Shown: in pieces, positions 15,882-24,948 of the stretch | How positions within the stretch are numbered: the first letter of the stretch is position 1 | Layout of the letters: each line of letters opens with the position of its first letter | Source: Gemmatimonadetes bacterium T265 | GTDB lineage: Bacteria > Gemmatimonadota > Gemmatimonadetes > Gemmatimonadales > Gemmatimonadaceae | Direction of reading: 5' to 3' | Assembly (NCBI GenBank): GCA_019973575.1 | Contig: BPUI01000002.1 | Span: 310,001 to 374,000, forward strand | Length of the DNA stretch: 64,000 nt | The notes under the pieces: generated by a model | What the model was told of the DNA's origin: nothing | Databases searched by the model: none | What the model saw: only the letters and a program-made list of their open reading frames with translations | Program-made: the position numbers and the translations under genes

Positions 15882-18800
15882 TCAGCCGCGCGCCGGCTGC
15901 TCGCGGTACTGCGACGGGCTGACGCCGTGCGCCTCGCGGAAGCTCTGCGAGAAGTGCGAGACGCTCTGGAACCCGACGGCGTAGGCGACCTCGGCCACGC
16001 TCCCGGCGCCCTCGCGGAGGAGCTGTGCGGCGCGCTCTAGCCGAGCCCGCCGCAGGAGCTCCGAGGGCGTCGCGTCGAGCATCTCGCGCGTACGGCGGAA
16101 GAGATGGGAGCGCTCCACCGCCACGGCCTTCGCCAGCTCGGCCACGCCGAACTCCGGGTCGCCCAGGTTGGCCTCGATCGCGGACCGGATCCGGTCGACC
16201 AGTGCGCGGTCGGCGGGGACGAGCCCTGGTGCGGGGGTCGGCAGCTCGACACCAGCGCGGCCCAGCCGCTCACGCAGGCGCCGCCGCGACGCGATGACGT
16301 TCTCGACGCGCGCCCGCAGCTCCCGCGCGTCGAACGGCTTGACGAGGTAGTCGTCGGCGCCGCGCTCCAGGCCCGCGATCCGCTGCTCGTCCTCGGCCTG
16401 CGCTGTGAGGAGCAGGACCGGCAGGAAGTCGGTCTCGGGGCTCGCGCGCAGCGCGCGGAGGAGCGCGTGCCCGTCGGTCCCCGGCATCATCACGTCAGAG
16501 AGCACGACGTCCGGAAGATGCCGACGGGCGAGCTCGACGCCGGCCGCACCGTCGCCCGCCTCGAGCACGCGGAACCGCCCGGCGAACTGGTCGCGCACGT
16601 AGGCGCGGAGGTCGGCGCTGTCGTCCACCACGAGGAGCGTGGGGACGTCCGCGCCCGGCCCGTTCCCCGCCGTGGCCGCCGCGACGGCCGCCGTGTCACC
16701 CCCGTCGAACTCCACCGTCGGCGCGCCCGGGCCGACCCGCACCGGCTCCGGCGCGGGCTCGGCGTCCAGCGCCGCCGGATCGGCCGCAAGCGGCAGCAGC
16801 ACGGTGAACGCCGCACCCGTGCCGGGCCCGTCGCTCGCGACCGTGATCGTGCCCCCATGCAACTCGACGAGCTCCTTCACCAGCGAGAGCCCGATCCCGG
16901 TCCCGGGCTGCGTGCGGGCGGCCGACTCGTCCACCTGCCAGAAGCGCTCGAACACGTGCGCGAGCTGGTCCGCGTCGAAGCCGCGCCCCGTGTCCGCCAC
17001 GCGGAGCCGCGCCGCGTCGCCGTCGCGTGCGAGCGCGACCGTCACCCGCCCGCCTTCCGGCGTGAACTTGACCGCGTTGGAGAGCAGGTTGGTGAGGATC
17101 TTCTCGACCGCGTCCGGATCGAAGGCGCCCCGGAGCACGTCCCCCGGCGGGGTGTCCACCTCGAGCGTGATCGCCCGACGCTCGGCCGCGGACTCGAACG
17201 CGCCCGCGACGCCGCGCACGAACCCGCCGAGGTCCATCGGGCGCGGCGCCAGGCGCATCTGGCCGGCTTCGAGCTTCGCGACGTCGAGGATCTGGTTCAC
17301 CAGCCGCAGGAGGCGCCGGGCGTTGCGGAGCGCGAGGTCGAGCCAGCGCTCCGCCTGCGCATCGCCCCCAGCGCGCGCCCGCAAATCCTCGAGCGGCGCG
17401 ATGGTGAGCGTGAGCGGGGTGCGGAACTCGTGGCTGACGTTGGCGAAGAAGCGCGTCTTTGCCCGGTCGAGCGACCGGAGTTCCAAGGCCTGCCTCTCGA
17501 GCAACGCGTTCTGGTGTGCGAGTCGTCGCTCGTGCGCGCGGAGCGCGGCGGTGCGCTCGTCCACCACGCGCTCCAGCGTGCGGGCGCGGGCCCGAAGGCT
17601 CGCCTCGCGCCACCGGACGCCGGCGAGGAGCAGCACGCCGCCCGCCAGCACACCGGTCGCCGCGAACCACCAGGTCTCGTAAACGTAAGGTGCGACGTCG
17701 AGCGCGACCGCGGCCCGGACCGGCGCCCACTCTCCCCGCACGTGAGAGGCGACGACCTCGAAGGTGTAGTGGCCCGGTGGGACGTGCGTGTAGTACGCCA
17801 CCCGCCGGGAGCCGGCTTCCTGCCAGTCCCGGTCATAACCCGCCATCCGGTACCGAAAGCGGATCTCGTCGGGCGCGCTGAGCGCCGGCGCGGTGTAGTC
17901 GACGTGGAAGTCGCGCTCCCGCGGGCGTAGGCGCACGCCGCCCGCGGCCGGAACGACGGATCGGGCGCCGGCGACTACCTGTTCCAGCTGTACGTGGGGG
18001 CGCGACTGGACCACCGCGAGCCGGTGCGGGTCCACGATCACCAGCCCCGCCATCGAAGCGAAGAACAGGCGACCGTCGCGGCCACGCCAGGCGGACGGCT
18101 GGCTGCTGCCGTTGTACTCGCGCCGGCTGCCGTACCACGCGGAGGCGATCGGTGTCCGCGCGCCGTCGAGTCGGGCCTCGACGTCCCGCGTGCGCGCGTA
18201 GTACAGCCCCCGGTCGCTGCTCATCCAGAGCCGGCCCGCGCCGTCGTCGAGCACCCGAAAGGCCTCGTTGTCCGCCAGGCCGTCGGTCGTCGTGACCGTG
18301 GCCAGCCGCTCCCCCCGGATCCGCGCGATCCCGTCGCCGAACGTGCCGACCCAGAGCGCGCCGTCGGCATCGAGCCGCATGCCCCGGACCCCGGTCGCGA
18401 TCGTCGCGCCCCCGGGGAACGGCGCGTAGGTGCCATTCCGATACCGGAACAGCCCGCGCGCTTCCGTGCCGATCCAGACGGAGCCGTCCGCCGCGCCCTG
18501 AATGCTCCAGATCGCACTCGACGTGAGGCGCGGGTCCGCGACCGGCCGGAACGCACCGCCCGTGTAGCGATACAGCCCTGCGTTCTCGGTGCCCGTCCAG
18601 ACCACGCCGTCGCCGTCGCGGTAGATGGCCGTGATGATCGCGTCCCGGAGCGGCGGCGTGGTCAGTGCGACGAATCGCGTTCCGTCGAAGCGGTTGAGGC
18701 CGTCCTTGGTCCCCACCCAGAGGACCCCGGTGGCGTCGCGATGTAGCGAGTACACCTCGTCCGAAAGCAGGCCGTCGCGCGTGGTGAACACGTCCAGATG

Positions 18801-20099
18801 GCCGCCGCGAACCCGGTGCAGGCCGCCGCCCTTGGTCGCGATCCAGAGCGACCCGTCCGAGTCCTCCAGCACCGCGCGGACGTTCCGGCTACGGAGACCG
18901 CTGCGTTCGTCGAGCACGTCGACCACGTCCCGTCGCAGGCGGACGAGCCCGTCGTTGTACGTCGCGAGCCAGAGGTCGCCGTCGCGGTCCTCCGCGACGG
19001 CGGTGAGGCGCGAGCCGCCGCGTGCCACCGCCAGCCCGCCCGCGGCCGCGCGAGCGCCCGTGTCGATCCCGCCCGGCAGTTGCAGCAGACCGGTCATCGC
19101 GCCGGCCCATACCGCGCCGCGCCGGTCCACCAGCAACCCCCGGAGCCGGTCGCCGTCGGGGCTCGTCGCGCGATAGCGGTGGATTCCCCCGTCCGGCGCG
19201 ATGCGATCCAATCCCGCGCCCCACGTCGCGATCCAGACGGCCCCCCGCGCGTCGACGGCCAGCACGCGGATGCTGTTGGACGAGAGGCCATCGGCCGTCG
19301 AATGCCGGACGATGCCTCCGCCGCGCCGCGCGAACAGGCCGCCGTCGACGGTCCCGATCCAGAGCGTGCCGGACGAATCGACGGCGAGCGCCGACACGGG
19401 GCTCGGGCTGAGGCGCTCCGGGGGCAGACGCGCGACCACGTGGTCGCTGGCGTCGACCCCGATCAGCCCGTGGTCGGACCCGACCCAGACCACGCCCGAG
19501 CGGTCCTGGACGATCGCGCGGACGCGACCACCGGGCACGCTCGCCCCCCCGCTCGGCCGCTCGACCCGGCCGCCGCGCAGGCGGAACACGCCAGCGCCCT
19601 CGGAGCCGATCCACAGAGTCCCGTCCCGCGCCTCGAACAGCGCGCGCACGGCGCGGCCCGCGAGATCGGGCGCGGCAGGGCGCCCGAACGTGGCGAACGA
19701 CACGCCGTCAAAGCGCGCCAGCCCACTCTCCGTGCCGAGCCAGAGATAGCCGTCGTGCGTCTGCGTGACTGCCCAGACGATGTTGCTCGGGAGGCCGTCG
19801 TCGGTGCGCCACATGCGCTCGACGTACGGCGACGCGCCGGGTAGCGCGTCCGCGGAGCCGCTCGTCTGGGCGGCCGCGGTCGGGCGCGTCGAGAAGACCA
19901 CCGACACGAACCCGGCCGCCGCGGCGAGGCGCGCGCGCCACGCACACCGCGCGTGCGCCCGAGGCCGCGCGTGGGTGCGGCGACCACGCGGGCCGAGCGA
20001 GGACGCAAGCCGGTCGCGCAAGGAGGCGAGCACGGAATCCTGGGAGGCGCCGCGGCGCGGCGCGCGACGTCGGCAGACCAACGCCCAAAATACCACCAC
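15882..20099 (-). CDS. Hybrid two-component system protein (propeller, kinase, receiver, AraC)
   Basis: A 1405-residue single-chain sensor-regulator. After a likely signal peptide, residues about 90-730 hold repeated two-component propeller blades (TxDGYLWLGTESGLARFDG, DGTLWIGSEGAGVFRL), then a Y_Y_Y domain (RFRYRMAGYDRDWQE) and a membrane helix near 815-840. The cytoplasmic part has HisKA with His890 in NVSHEFRTPL, a HATPase domain (NLLSNAVKFTPEGG, ADTGRGFD, GTGIGLSLVKELVELHGG), a receiver with phospho-acceptor Asp1202 in LSDVMMPGTDG, and a C-terminal AraC helix-turn-helix pair (VAELAKAVAVERSHLFRR, VAEVAYAVGFQSVSHFSQSF). Such proteins sense periplasmic saccharides or peptides and activate uptake genes. 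The GTG at 20099 gives the longest frame; the true start may be further in. Confidence 0.9.
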   Translation of the reverse strand: MVVFWALVCRRRAPRRGASQDSVLASLRDRLASSLGPRGRRTHARPRAHARCAWRARLAAAAGFVSVVFSTRPTAAAQTSGSADALPGASPYVERMWRTDDGLPSNIVWAVTQTHDGYLWLGTESGLARFDGVSFATFGRPAAPDLAGRAVRALFEARDGTLWIGSEGAGVFRLRGGRVERPSGGASVPGGRVRAIVQDRSGVVWVGSDHGLIGVDASDHVVARLPPERLSPSPVSALAVDSSGTLWIGTVDGGLFARRGGGIVRHSTADGLSSNSIRVLAVDARGAVWIATWGAGLDRIAPDGGIHRYRATSPDGDRLRGLLVDRRGAVWAGAMTGLLQLPGGIDTGARAAAGGLAVARGGSRLTAVAEDRDGDLWLATYNDGLVRLRRDVVDVLDERSGLRSRNVRAVLEDSDGSLWIATKGGGLHRVRGGHLDVFTTRDGLLSDEVYSLHRDATGVLWVGTKDGLNRFDGTRFVALTTPPLRDAIITAIYRDGDGVVWTGTENAGLYRYTGGAFRPVADPRLTSSAIWSIQGAADGSVWIGTEARGLFRYRNGTYAPFPGGATIATGVRGMRLDADGALWVGTFGDGIARIRGERLATVTTTDGLADNEAFRVLDDGAGRLWMSSDRGLYYARTRDVEARLDGARTPIASAWYGSRREYNGSSQPSAWRGRDGRLFFASMAGLVIVDPHRLAVVQSRPHVQLEQVVAGARSVVPAAGGVRLRPRERDFHVDYTAPALSAPDEIRFRYRMAGYDRDWQEAGSRRVAYYTHVPPGHYTFEVVASHVRGEWAPVRAAVALDVAPYVYETWWFAATGVLAGGVLLLAGVRWREASLRARARTLERVVDERTAALRAHERRLAHQNALLERQALELRSLDRAKTRFFANVSHEFRTPLTLTIAPLEDLRARAGGDAQAERWLDLALRNARRLLRLVNQILDVAKLEAGQMRLAPRPMDLGGFVRGVAGAFESAAERRAITLEVDTPPGDVLRGAFDPDAVEKILTNLLSNAVKFTPEGGRVTVALARDGDAARLRVADTGRGFDADQLAHVFERFWQVDESAARTQPGTGIGLSLVKELVELHGGTITVASDGPGTGAAFTVLLPLAADPAALDAEPAPEPVRVGPGAPTVEFDGGDTAAVAAATAGNGPGADVPTLLVVDDSADLRAYVRDQFAGRFRVLEAGDGAAGVELARRHLPDVVLSDVMMPGTDGHALLRALRASPETDFLPVLLLTAQAEDEQRIAGLERGADDYLVKPFDARELRARVENVIASRRRLRERLGRAGVELPTPAPGLVPADRALVDRIRSAIEANLGDPEFGVAELAKAVAVERSHLFRRTREMLDATPSELLRRARLERAAQLLREGAGSVAEVAYAVGFQSVSHFSQSFREAHGVSPSQYREQPARG

Positions 20100-20123
20100 T
20101 CGACCACGCGCAGCGACGCGCGC

Positions 20124-20145
20124 TCAGCAGCCGAGGGCGGTGCGG
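20124..20145. repeat. 22-base repeat, copy 2
   Basis: This is an exact copy of the last 22 bases of the RCC1 lipoprotein gene (13289-13310), in the same orientation, located 25 bases upstream of the hybrid-sensor gene start. The surrounding DNA to 20365 shows no gene. It looks like the scar of a duplication or recombination, not a functional site. Confidence 0.6.
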
Positions 20146-20365
20146 GCGAGTGGGCGCGGTGACGTGGTGACCGGATCGGCGCCGTCGGGGGGTGCACACA
20201 CCCGGCCACGCGACCGGGTGTGCGCGCGTCCGCAACCCGCTCGCGGGCGACGGGTTACCGGCGCTGTATGCGCGGGACCGCGGGCGGCGGGAGGCGCGAG
20301 TGCGACACCACGGCTGCCGGTCTGCCGCAGCAGCAATCCACCGGCCGGACGCGATCCGGCCGTGC

Positions 20366-21571
20366 TCAGCCCCCGAACGCGGCCTTGAGCCGGCCGCCCG
20401 CGTACTGCTCTGCGTCCTTGGCCTTCGCCACGGCCGCGCCCATGCCAAAGAACTCGTGCGTGACGCCGCGGTATAGACGGCGCTCGACTGGCACATGCGC
20501 GGCCTTGAGCGCCTGCTCCAGCTGCGCGCCGTCGTCCTGCAGCGGGTCGATCTCGGCGTTCACGATCGTCACCGGCGGCAGCCCGGCCAGGTTCGCGTGC
20601 ACGAGGTCGAGACGGGGGTCCTTCAGGTCGGCCGGGCTCGTGACGGTCTGCTTGAAGAACCACGCCATCATTGCCCGGCTGAGCGGCTTCGCGGTCGCGT
20701 AGGTCGTGTACGACCCCGTCGTCGTGTCCACCTGGGCGATCGGGTAGACGGAGAGCACGGCCGTCGGCTGCTGCAGCTTCGCCTCGCGCGCGCCCATCGC
20801 GGTCGCGACCGCGAGGTTGCCGCCCGCGCTCTCGCCGGCGAGCCCGACGCGCTTGGGGTCGCCCTTGAGCGACGCGGCGTTGGCGAGCGCCCACCGGTAC
20901 GCGGCGAGTGCGTCGTCGTGCTGGGCCGGGAACTTGTGCTCCGGCGCGAGGCGGTAGTCGATCGAGACGACGACCGCGTGCGCGGCCTGCGACAGCGCGC
21001 GCGCGCCGCCGTCGTAGACCTGCTTGTTCGCGATCACCCAGCCGCCGCCGTGGTAGTAGACCACCACCGGAAACGGCCCCGCCCCACTCGGCGTGTAGAT
21101 CCGCGCGGGGATCTGTCCGGCCGCACCGGCGATCGTGCGGTCGGTGGAGGCCACGCCCGGCACGAGCGCGGTCGGCGTGGTGTCCTTGCCCGCCTTGGCT
21201 GCGACGATCCCGGCTGCGGCGGCCGGCGTCGGCTGTTGGCGCGCTTGGATGGGCGTGAGCGTCTCGATCGGCTTGCCGCCCATCGACGCGAGCTGGTCGA
21301 GCACGGCCTTCATGTCGGCGTCGGGCGTCGCGGGCGTGGTGCTGGCGCGGCCGGCCGAGTCCGTGCCCGGCGCGACGGCGCCCGGCGCGGTGGCACCGGC
21401 CATCGGCGCGGCGGCGGTCTGCGCGGAGTCGCCCGCAGCCGGCGCGGGCTTGCTCGCGGTACACGCGGCCAGGATGCCAGCGGCGGCTGTGAAGCCCGCG
21501 GTGCGCACGCGCGTCACGGCGCGTGTCACCGGTCGCGGGAAGGTCGGACGTGCGGAGAGCGGATGTGCCAT
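20366..21571 (-). CDS. Lipoprotein alpha/beta-hydrolase (HSL-type esterase)
   Basis: A 401-residue esterase of the hormone-sensitive-lipase group. It starts with a lipoprotein signal ending GILAAC, then a linker rich in Ala/Pro/Thr. The hydrolase domain carries the oxyanion motif YYHGGGW (residues about 173-178), the nucleophile elbow GESAGG with Ser248, Asp342 in NAEIDPLQDD and His372 in GVTHEFFG. DYRLAPEHKFPA is also typical. It would hydrolyse short acyl esters at the cell envelope; the substrate is unknown. The ATG at 21571 precedes the signal peptide. The gene stands alone between the hybrid sensor and a GntR regulator on the opposite strand. Confidence 0.9.
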   Translation of the reverse strand: MAHPLSARPTFPRPVTRAVTRVRTAGFTAAAGILAACTASKPAPAAGDSAQTAAAPMAGATAPGAVAPGTDSAGRASTTPATPDADMKAVLDQLASMGGKPIETLTPIQARQQPTPAAAAGIVAAKAGKDTTPTALVPGVASTDRTIAGAAGQIPARIYTPSGAGPFPVVVYYHGGGWVIANKQVYDGGARALSQAAHAVVVSIDYRLAPEHKFPAQHDDALAAYRWALANAASLKGDPKRVGLAGESAGGNLAVATAMGAREAKLQQPTAVLSVYPIAQVDTTTGSYTTYATAKPLSRAMMAWFFKQTVTSPADLKDPRLDLVHANLAGLPPVTIVNAEIDPLQDDGAQLEQALKAAHVPVERRLYRGVTHEFFGMGAAVAKAKDAEQYAGGRLKAAFGG

Positions 21572-21859
21572 GTCACCGTGGGGAGCGGAAGGCGATGGGT
21601 CGCCGGCAGAGGCGTGCCGGAGCTGGACGGTCGCGGCCACTTCGCACGTGGTCGGCCACTGCCCTCTCCCCAGCGGGCCAGCGGGCGCGTGACTTGCCGT
21701 CTGGCACGTGCGACCGGAGTCACGGCGGTTACCGGTCAGCGGCTACCGGCTCCGCGGTCAGGAGCCCCCTGGTGTTCGGGTTGCGTTGCTGGCATCGCGA
21801 GGCGTTCGCACCCGGCGCCGCGCGCACCAGCACGCCGACGTCTTCCGCGCCTGAGGCCG

Positions 21860-22840
21860 ATGTCTTTCCCGCTCTCCCCCTCGTACGAGGGGATCGCCGA
21901 CGCGATCCGGCAACGCGTCCTGAGCCGCCTGCACCTCGGCCTGTTGCAGCCCGGCGCGCCGCTGCCGAGTGCCCGCGAGCTGGCTGCCGAACTCGGGGTC
22001 ACTCGGCGCGCCGTCCTCGCGGCCTACCACGCCCTCGCCCGCGAGGGCCTCGTCGACCTGCGGCCGCGCTCGGGGGCATACGTCGCCTCGCCAACGTCGC
22101 CGGGGACGGCGGGCGCCGATGCGCTCTCGCGCCGCGCCCGCCGCGTCGTCCAGTTTCTCGTCCAAGAATTGATGGACGGCACGCCGGCGCCGCTCGTCCC
22201 GGACCGCTTGCATCAGGCGCTCGACACGCTCCGACTCCGCGCGGTCGCAGTCGAATGTAACGACGACCAGATCGCCGAACTCGCCGCCGAACTCCAGACG
22301 GACTACGGTCTCGAGACGACCGGGGTGGACGTCACCGCCCTCGTCGTGGACGCGCCCTCCGGAGCGCCGCGCGAGGTCCGACGCGCCGACCTGCTCGTCA
22401 CGACGCCGTTCCACGCGGGGGCGGTGAAGGCGGCGGCCGAGCGGCTCGGGAAGCCGTGGCTCGCCGTCGCGACGCGGACGGACATGCCGGCCGAGATCGC
22501 GCGCCTCCTCCCAACGTGTCCCGTGTACGTGGTCGTCACCGACCCGCGCTTCGCGGCGAAGCTGGGCCGCCTCTTCGCGGCGGCGCCCAGCGCGGACAAC
22601 CTGCGCCCGCTCGTCGTGGGCCGGGACGCGGTCGACGGGATCCCGCCCGGCGCCCCGACCTACGTCACCGCACCCGCGCGCGCCTGGCTGGCGCATGCGC
22701 GCGCGCCGGGCGGTGCCGCGCTCCTGACCCGGGGTAGGCCCGAGCCCCGCGCGCTCTCGGCCCGGTCGGCCGCCGAGCTCCTGGGCGTCATCGTCCGCGC
22801 GAACCTAACGGCCCTCGCGGCCGCGGCGCGGCGGGGGTAA
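21860..22840 (+). CDS. GntR-family transcriptional regulator
   Basis: A 326-residue regulator with an N-terminal winged helix of the GntR type (YEGIADAIRQRVLSRLHLG, PLPSARELAAELGVTRRAVL, YHALAREGLVDLRPRSGAYV, residues about 8-78). The remainder does not match the aminotransferase domain of MocR proteins or an obvious UTRA domain; instead it contains two Rossmann-like segments (DLLVTTPFHAGAVKAAAERLG and CPVYVVVTDPRFAAKLGRLF), resembling the GntR subgroup with a periplasmic-binding-like or phosphate-sensing C-terminus. Ligand and targets are unknown. The ATG at 21860 fits the domain start. It is divergent from the esterase gene with about 290 bases between them. Confidence 0.82.
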   Translation: MSFPLSPSYEGIADAIRQRVLSRLHLGLLQPGAPLPSARELAAELGVTRRAVLAAYHALAREGLVDLRPRSGAYVASPTSPGTAGADALSRRARRVVQFLVQELMDGTPAPLVPDRLHQALDTLRLRAVAVECNDDQIAELAAELQTDYGLETTGVDVTALVVDAPSGAPREVRRADLLVTTPFHAGAVKAAAERLGKPWLAVATRTDMPAEIARLLPTCPVYVVVTDPRFAAKLGRLFAAAPSADNLRPLVVGRDAVDGIPPGAPTYVTAPARAWLAHARAPGGAALLTRGRPEPRALSARSAAELLGVIVRANLTALAAAARRG

Positions 22841-23132
22841 CGGCCGAGCCGTGCGACGGGGGTCCGACCGCCCCAAGAGGGACCTGCCCCGGCGCGACCG
22901 GGCGTCGCTCCACGTGAGTGACGAGCCGGAGAGTGCTAAGCACCCTCGTCTTCTGCGGCCGATGTGCCCCTCGCCGAACGCGTCAGTGTCTCACGCGCCG
23001 CCGAGTCCCGAGGCGAGATGGCCGGCTCCGCGTTGTTGCCTCAAACGTGTCGGAGTCCTGGTTCGGCCCATTGCGTGAGACCCGCGGCTGTGGCTCGCAG
23101 AACGGACGGTGCGAGACGCAGCGGGCGCGACG

Positions 23133-23546
23133 TCAGTCGACGAACACCGTCTCCGCGGCCAGCGCCTCGAACGTGAGGTTGACCGTCCGCCCGACGGCGC
23201 GCGTGCGGTGCACCACGCCCGCCGGTACCACCACGGCCTGCCACGGGCCGAGCGCGAGCGTCTGGGGGCCTGCGGTCGGGCCGCCGGCCACGTCGAGCTC
23301 GAGGCGGCCCTCGACGACGAGGAACAGCTCGTCCGACCGCGGGTGCTGGTGCCAGCGATACTCGCCGCGGAACACGGCCAGCCGCAGGCAGCTCGCGCCC
23401 GCGCCGGTGTCGACGCGGCTCAGCACCATGTTGCGGTAGTCCTCGGCGACCGCGCGCTGCTCGGTTGGAACGTCGACGACGACCAACGGCGGGTGGCGGA
23501 CCGGCTCGCTCGCGTACGCCGCGGCCGACGGAAGGGGCGCGTCCAT
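23133..23546 (-). CDS. Small cupin-domain protein
   Basis: A 137-residue single-domain cupin. Motif 1 is RGEYRWHQHPRSDELFLVVEG with the metal-binding His, His and Glu, and motif 2 is PAGVVHRTRAVGR with the fourth His. Between them are LELDVAGG and LGPWQAVVVPAG. Such proteins bind a divalent metal and may be isomerases, dioxygenases or sensors; the sequence does not say which. The ATG at 23546 was preferred over upstream in-frame starts because the residues beyond it look unconserved. There is no operon partner: the upstream neighbour is a DUF72 relic on the other strand. Confidence 0.8.
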   Translation of the reverse strand: MDAPLPSAAAYASEPVRHPPLVVVDVPTEQRAVAEDYRNMVLSRVDTGAGASCLRLAVFRGEYRWHQHPRSDELFLVVEGRLELDVAGGPTAGPQTLALGPWQAVVVPAGVVHRTRAVGRTVNLTFEALAAETVFVD

Positions 23547-23709
23547 GGGGGCGAGCATAGTCCGGATGGACGCGACTGCACAGCCCCAACCGGCGCGACC
23601 GGTCCGCGGATCCAATCACGACCCGTGAGCGCCGACGCGGCGCGGTGTGTCGAGTTGCCGGGCCGCGCGGGCCGCGCACCGCACCCTCGGCCGCATCGCC
23701 GCCGCCCCG

Positions 23710-23924
23710 ATGACCGCCGCGCCCGATCCCGCCCGCCGGCCCCGCGCCCACGTCGGGTGCGCCGGCTGGAGCCTCCTCGTGCGGCGCAGTCCCGCTTCCC
23801 GGCCGAGGGCAGCCACCCGGCGCGCTACGCCGCCCGGTTCCCGGCGGTCGAGATCAATTCGTCGTTCAAGGCGCACTGCGGCCCGGTCGAGGTGCGCCCG
23901 ACGCGCGCCGTGCCGTCGGCGTGA
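23710..23924 (+). pseudogene. DUF72 (YecE-like) protein remnant
   Basis: The first frame from the ATG at 23710 reads MTAAPDPARRPRAHVGCAGWSL, the characteristic HxGCxGWS start of DUF72 proteins. About 15 codons later the homology continues in another frame as SRFPAEGSHPARYAARFPAV followed by EINSSF, the next conserved DUF72 segment, and then ends at a TGA at 23924. Intact members are about 240-300 residues. The fragment therefore has a frameshift and a large 3' deletion. Confidence 0.65.
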
Positions 23925-24017
23925 GAGGCGCACCGCACGCGCCCCGCACCGTACGAACGGCCGCTCGGCGGGTGGCACGCGCGGCGTGACGCACGCGGCC
24001 GCCCCCGCGGGGCAAGC

Positions 24018-24839
24018 TCACTGCCGCTCGAGATGACGGCGGATCCGGTCCGCGACGTCGTCGGTCGCGGGGTTGTAAACGACCATGCCCAGCTCCGGCC
24101 GGCCGTCGACGGCGAAGGCGGAGAACTCCAACTCGAGCAGGCCGAGCTCGGCGTGGTGAAGCCGCTTCAGCCCCTCGCCGTGCGCCACCACGTCGTGGTC
24201 GCGCCACAAGGCGTCGAACTCGGGGCTCGTCCGCGACAGCTCCCCGACGAGCGTCGTGATGTCCGCGCTCGCGCCCGCGCGCGCCGCGTCCGCCCGAAAC
24301 GCCCCGACCACGAACCGTGCCACGTCCGGCCAATCCGCTTGGCGGGCGCGCACGCCCGGGTCGGCGAACATGACCCGGAGGATGTTGCGTTGCTCGCGCG
24401 GGAGCTTCGCGTAGTCGGTCAGCAGCACCGCCGCGGCGCGATTCCATGCGACGACGTCCCAGGTCGCGGTCTTGATGAGCGCGGGACTCACCGTCAACGC
24501 ATCGAGCACGCGCTGGAGGCGCGGCGTCACGCCGTCGACGGGCTTGTAGCGGACTTCGGGCGGCCGCCCGAGCCCGAGCATGAACAGGTGCTCGCGCTCG
24601 GGGTCCGTCAGCATCAGCCCCGCGGCGATGCGCTCGAGCACGTCGGCGGACGGCGCGCCGCCGCGCCCCTGCTCCAGCCAGGTATACCAGGTCGGGCTGA
24701 TGCTGGCGCGCTGGGCGACCTCCTCGCGCCGCAGCCCGGGGGTGCGCCGGCGCCCGCGCGGGAAACCCAACGCGGCGGGATCGAGGCGGGTGCGACGGTC
24801 ACGTAGGTACGTGCCAAGCCTGTTCGCGTCGGCAGTCAC
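24018..24839 (-). CDS. XRE-family regulator with MmyB-like sensor domain
   Basis: A 273-residue regulator. Residues about 8-70 are an XRE helix-turn-helix with the family hallmarks LRDRRTRLDPAALGF, RRTPGLRREEVAQRASIS and TWYTWLEQGRG. The C-terminal half is the MmyB-like ligand-binding domain (PF17765-type: LGLGRPPEVRYKPVD, ATWDVVAWNRAAAVLL, LPREQRNILRVMFADP, ELSRTSPEFDALWRDHDV). In Actinobacteria such regulators sense fatty acids or similar ligands and sit divergently from oxidoreductases. The start is a GTG at 24839. It is divergent from the SDR gene at 24949 across a short AT-rich region, so the SDR gene is its likely target. Confidence 0.88.
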   Translation of the reverse strand: MTADANRLGTYLRDRRTRLDPAALGFPRGRRRTPGLRREEVAQRASISPTWYTWLEQGRGGAPSADVLERIAAGLMLTDPEREHLFMLGLGRPPEVRYKPVDGVTPRLQRVLDALTVSPALIKTATWDVVAWNRAAAVLLTDYAKLPREQRNILRVMFADPGVRARQADWPDVARFVVGAFRADAARAGASADITTLVGELSRTSPEFDALWRDHDVVAHGEGLKRLHHAELGLLELEFSAFAVDGRPELGMVVYNPATDDVADRIRRHLERQ

Positions 24840-24948
24840 GGCGATCCTGTTGGTTATTGTACTAGGATAATCCCACTACTTCAATAGGACACAACGTAGG
24901 CCGATATTGGCTCCGCCACAACTTTTTCACCACTATCGGAGACCTCCC
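24840..24948. promoter_or_regulatory. AT-rich divergent promoter/operator region
   Basis: The 109 bases between the divergent XRE regulator and SDR genes are strikingly AT-rich for this genome. A 22-base imperfect palindrome, GGTTATTGTACTAGGATAATCC (24850-24871), lies close to the regulator start and is a reasonable operator for it. Poly-T-containing DNA (AACTTTTTCACC) precedes the SDR gene. Promoter positions cannot be fixed by eye. Confidence 0.4.

Noticed and set aside
18798-19844. Long plus-strand frames antisense to the hybrid sensor gene
   Set aside because: Low-complexity Arg/Ala/Pro-rich translation with no motif; the minus-strand protein has complete known domains throughout.
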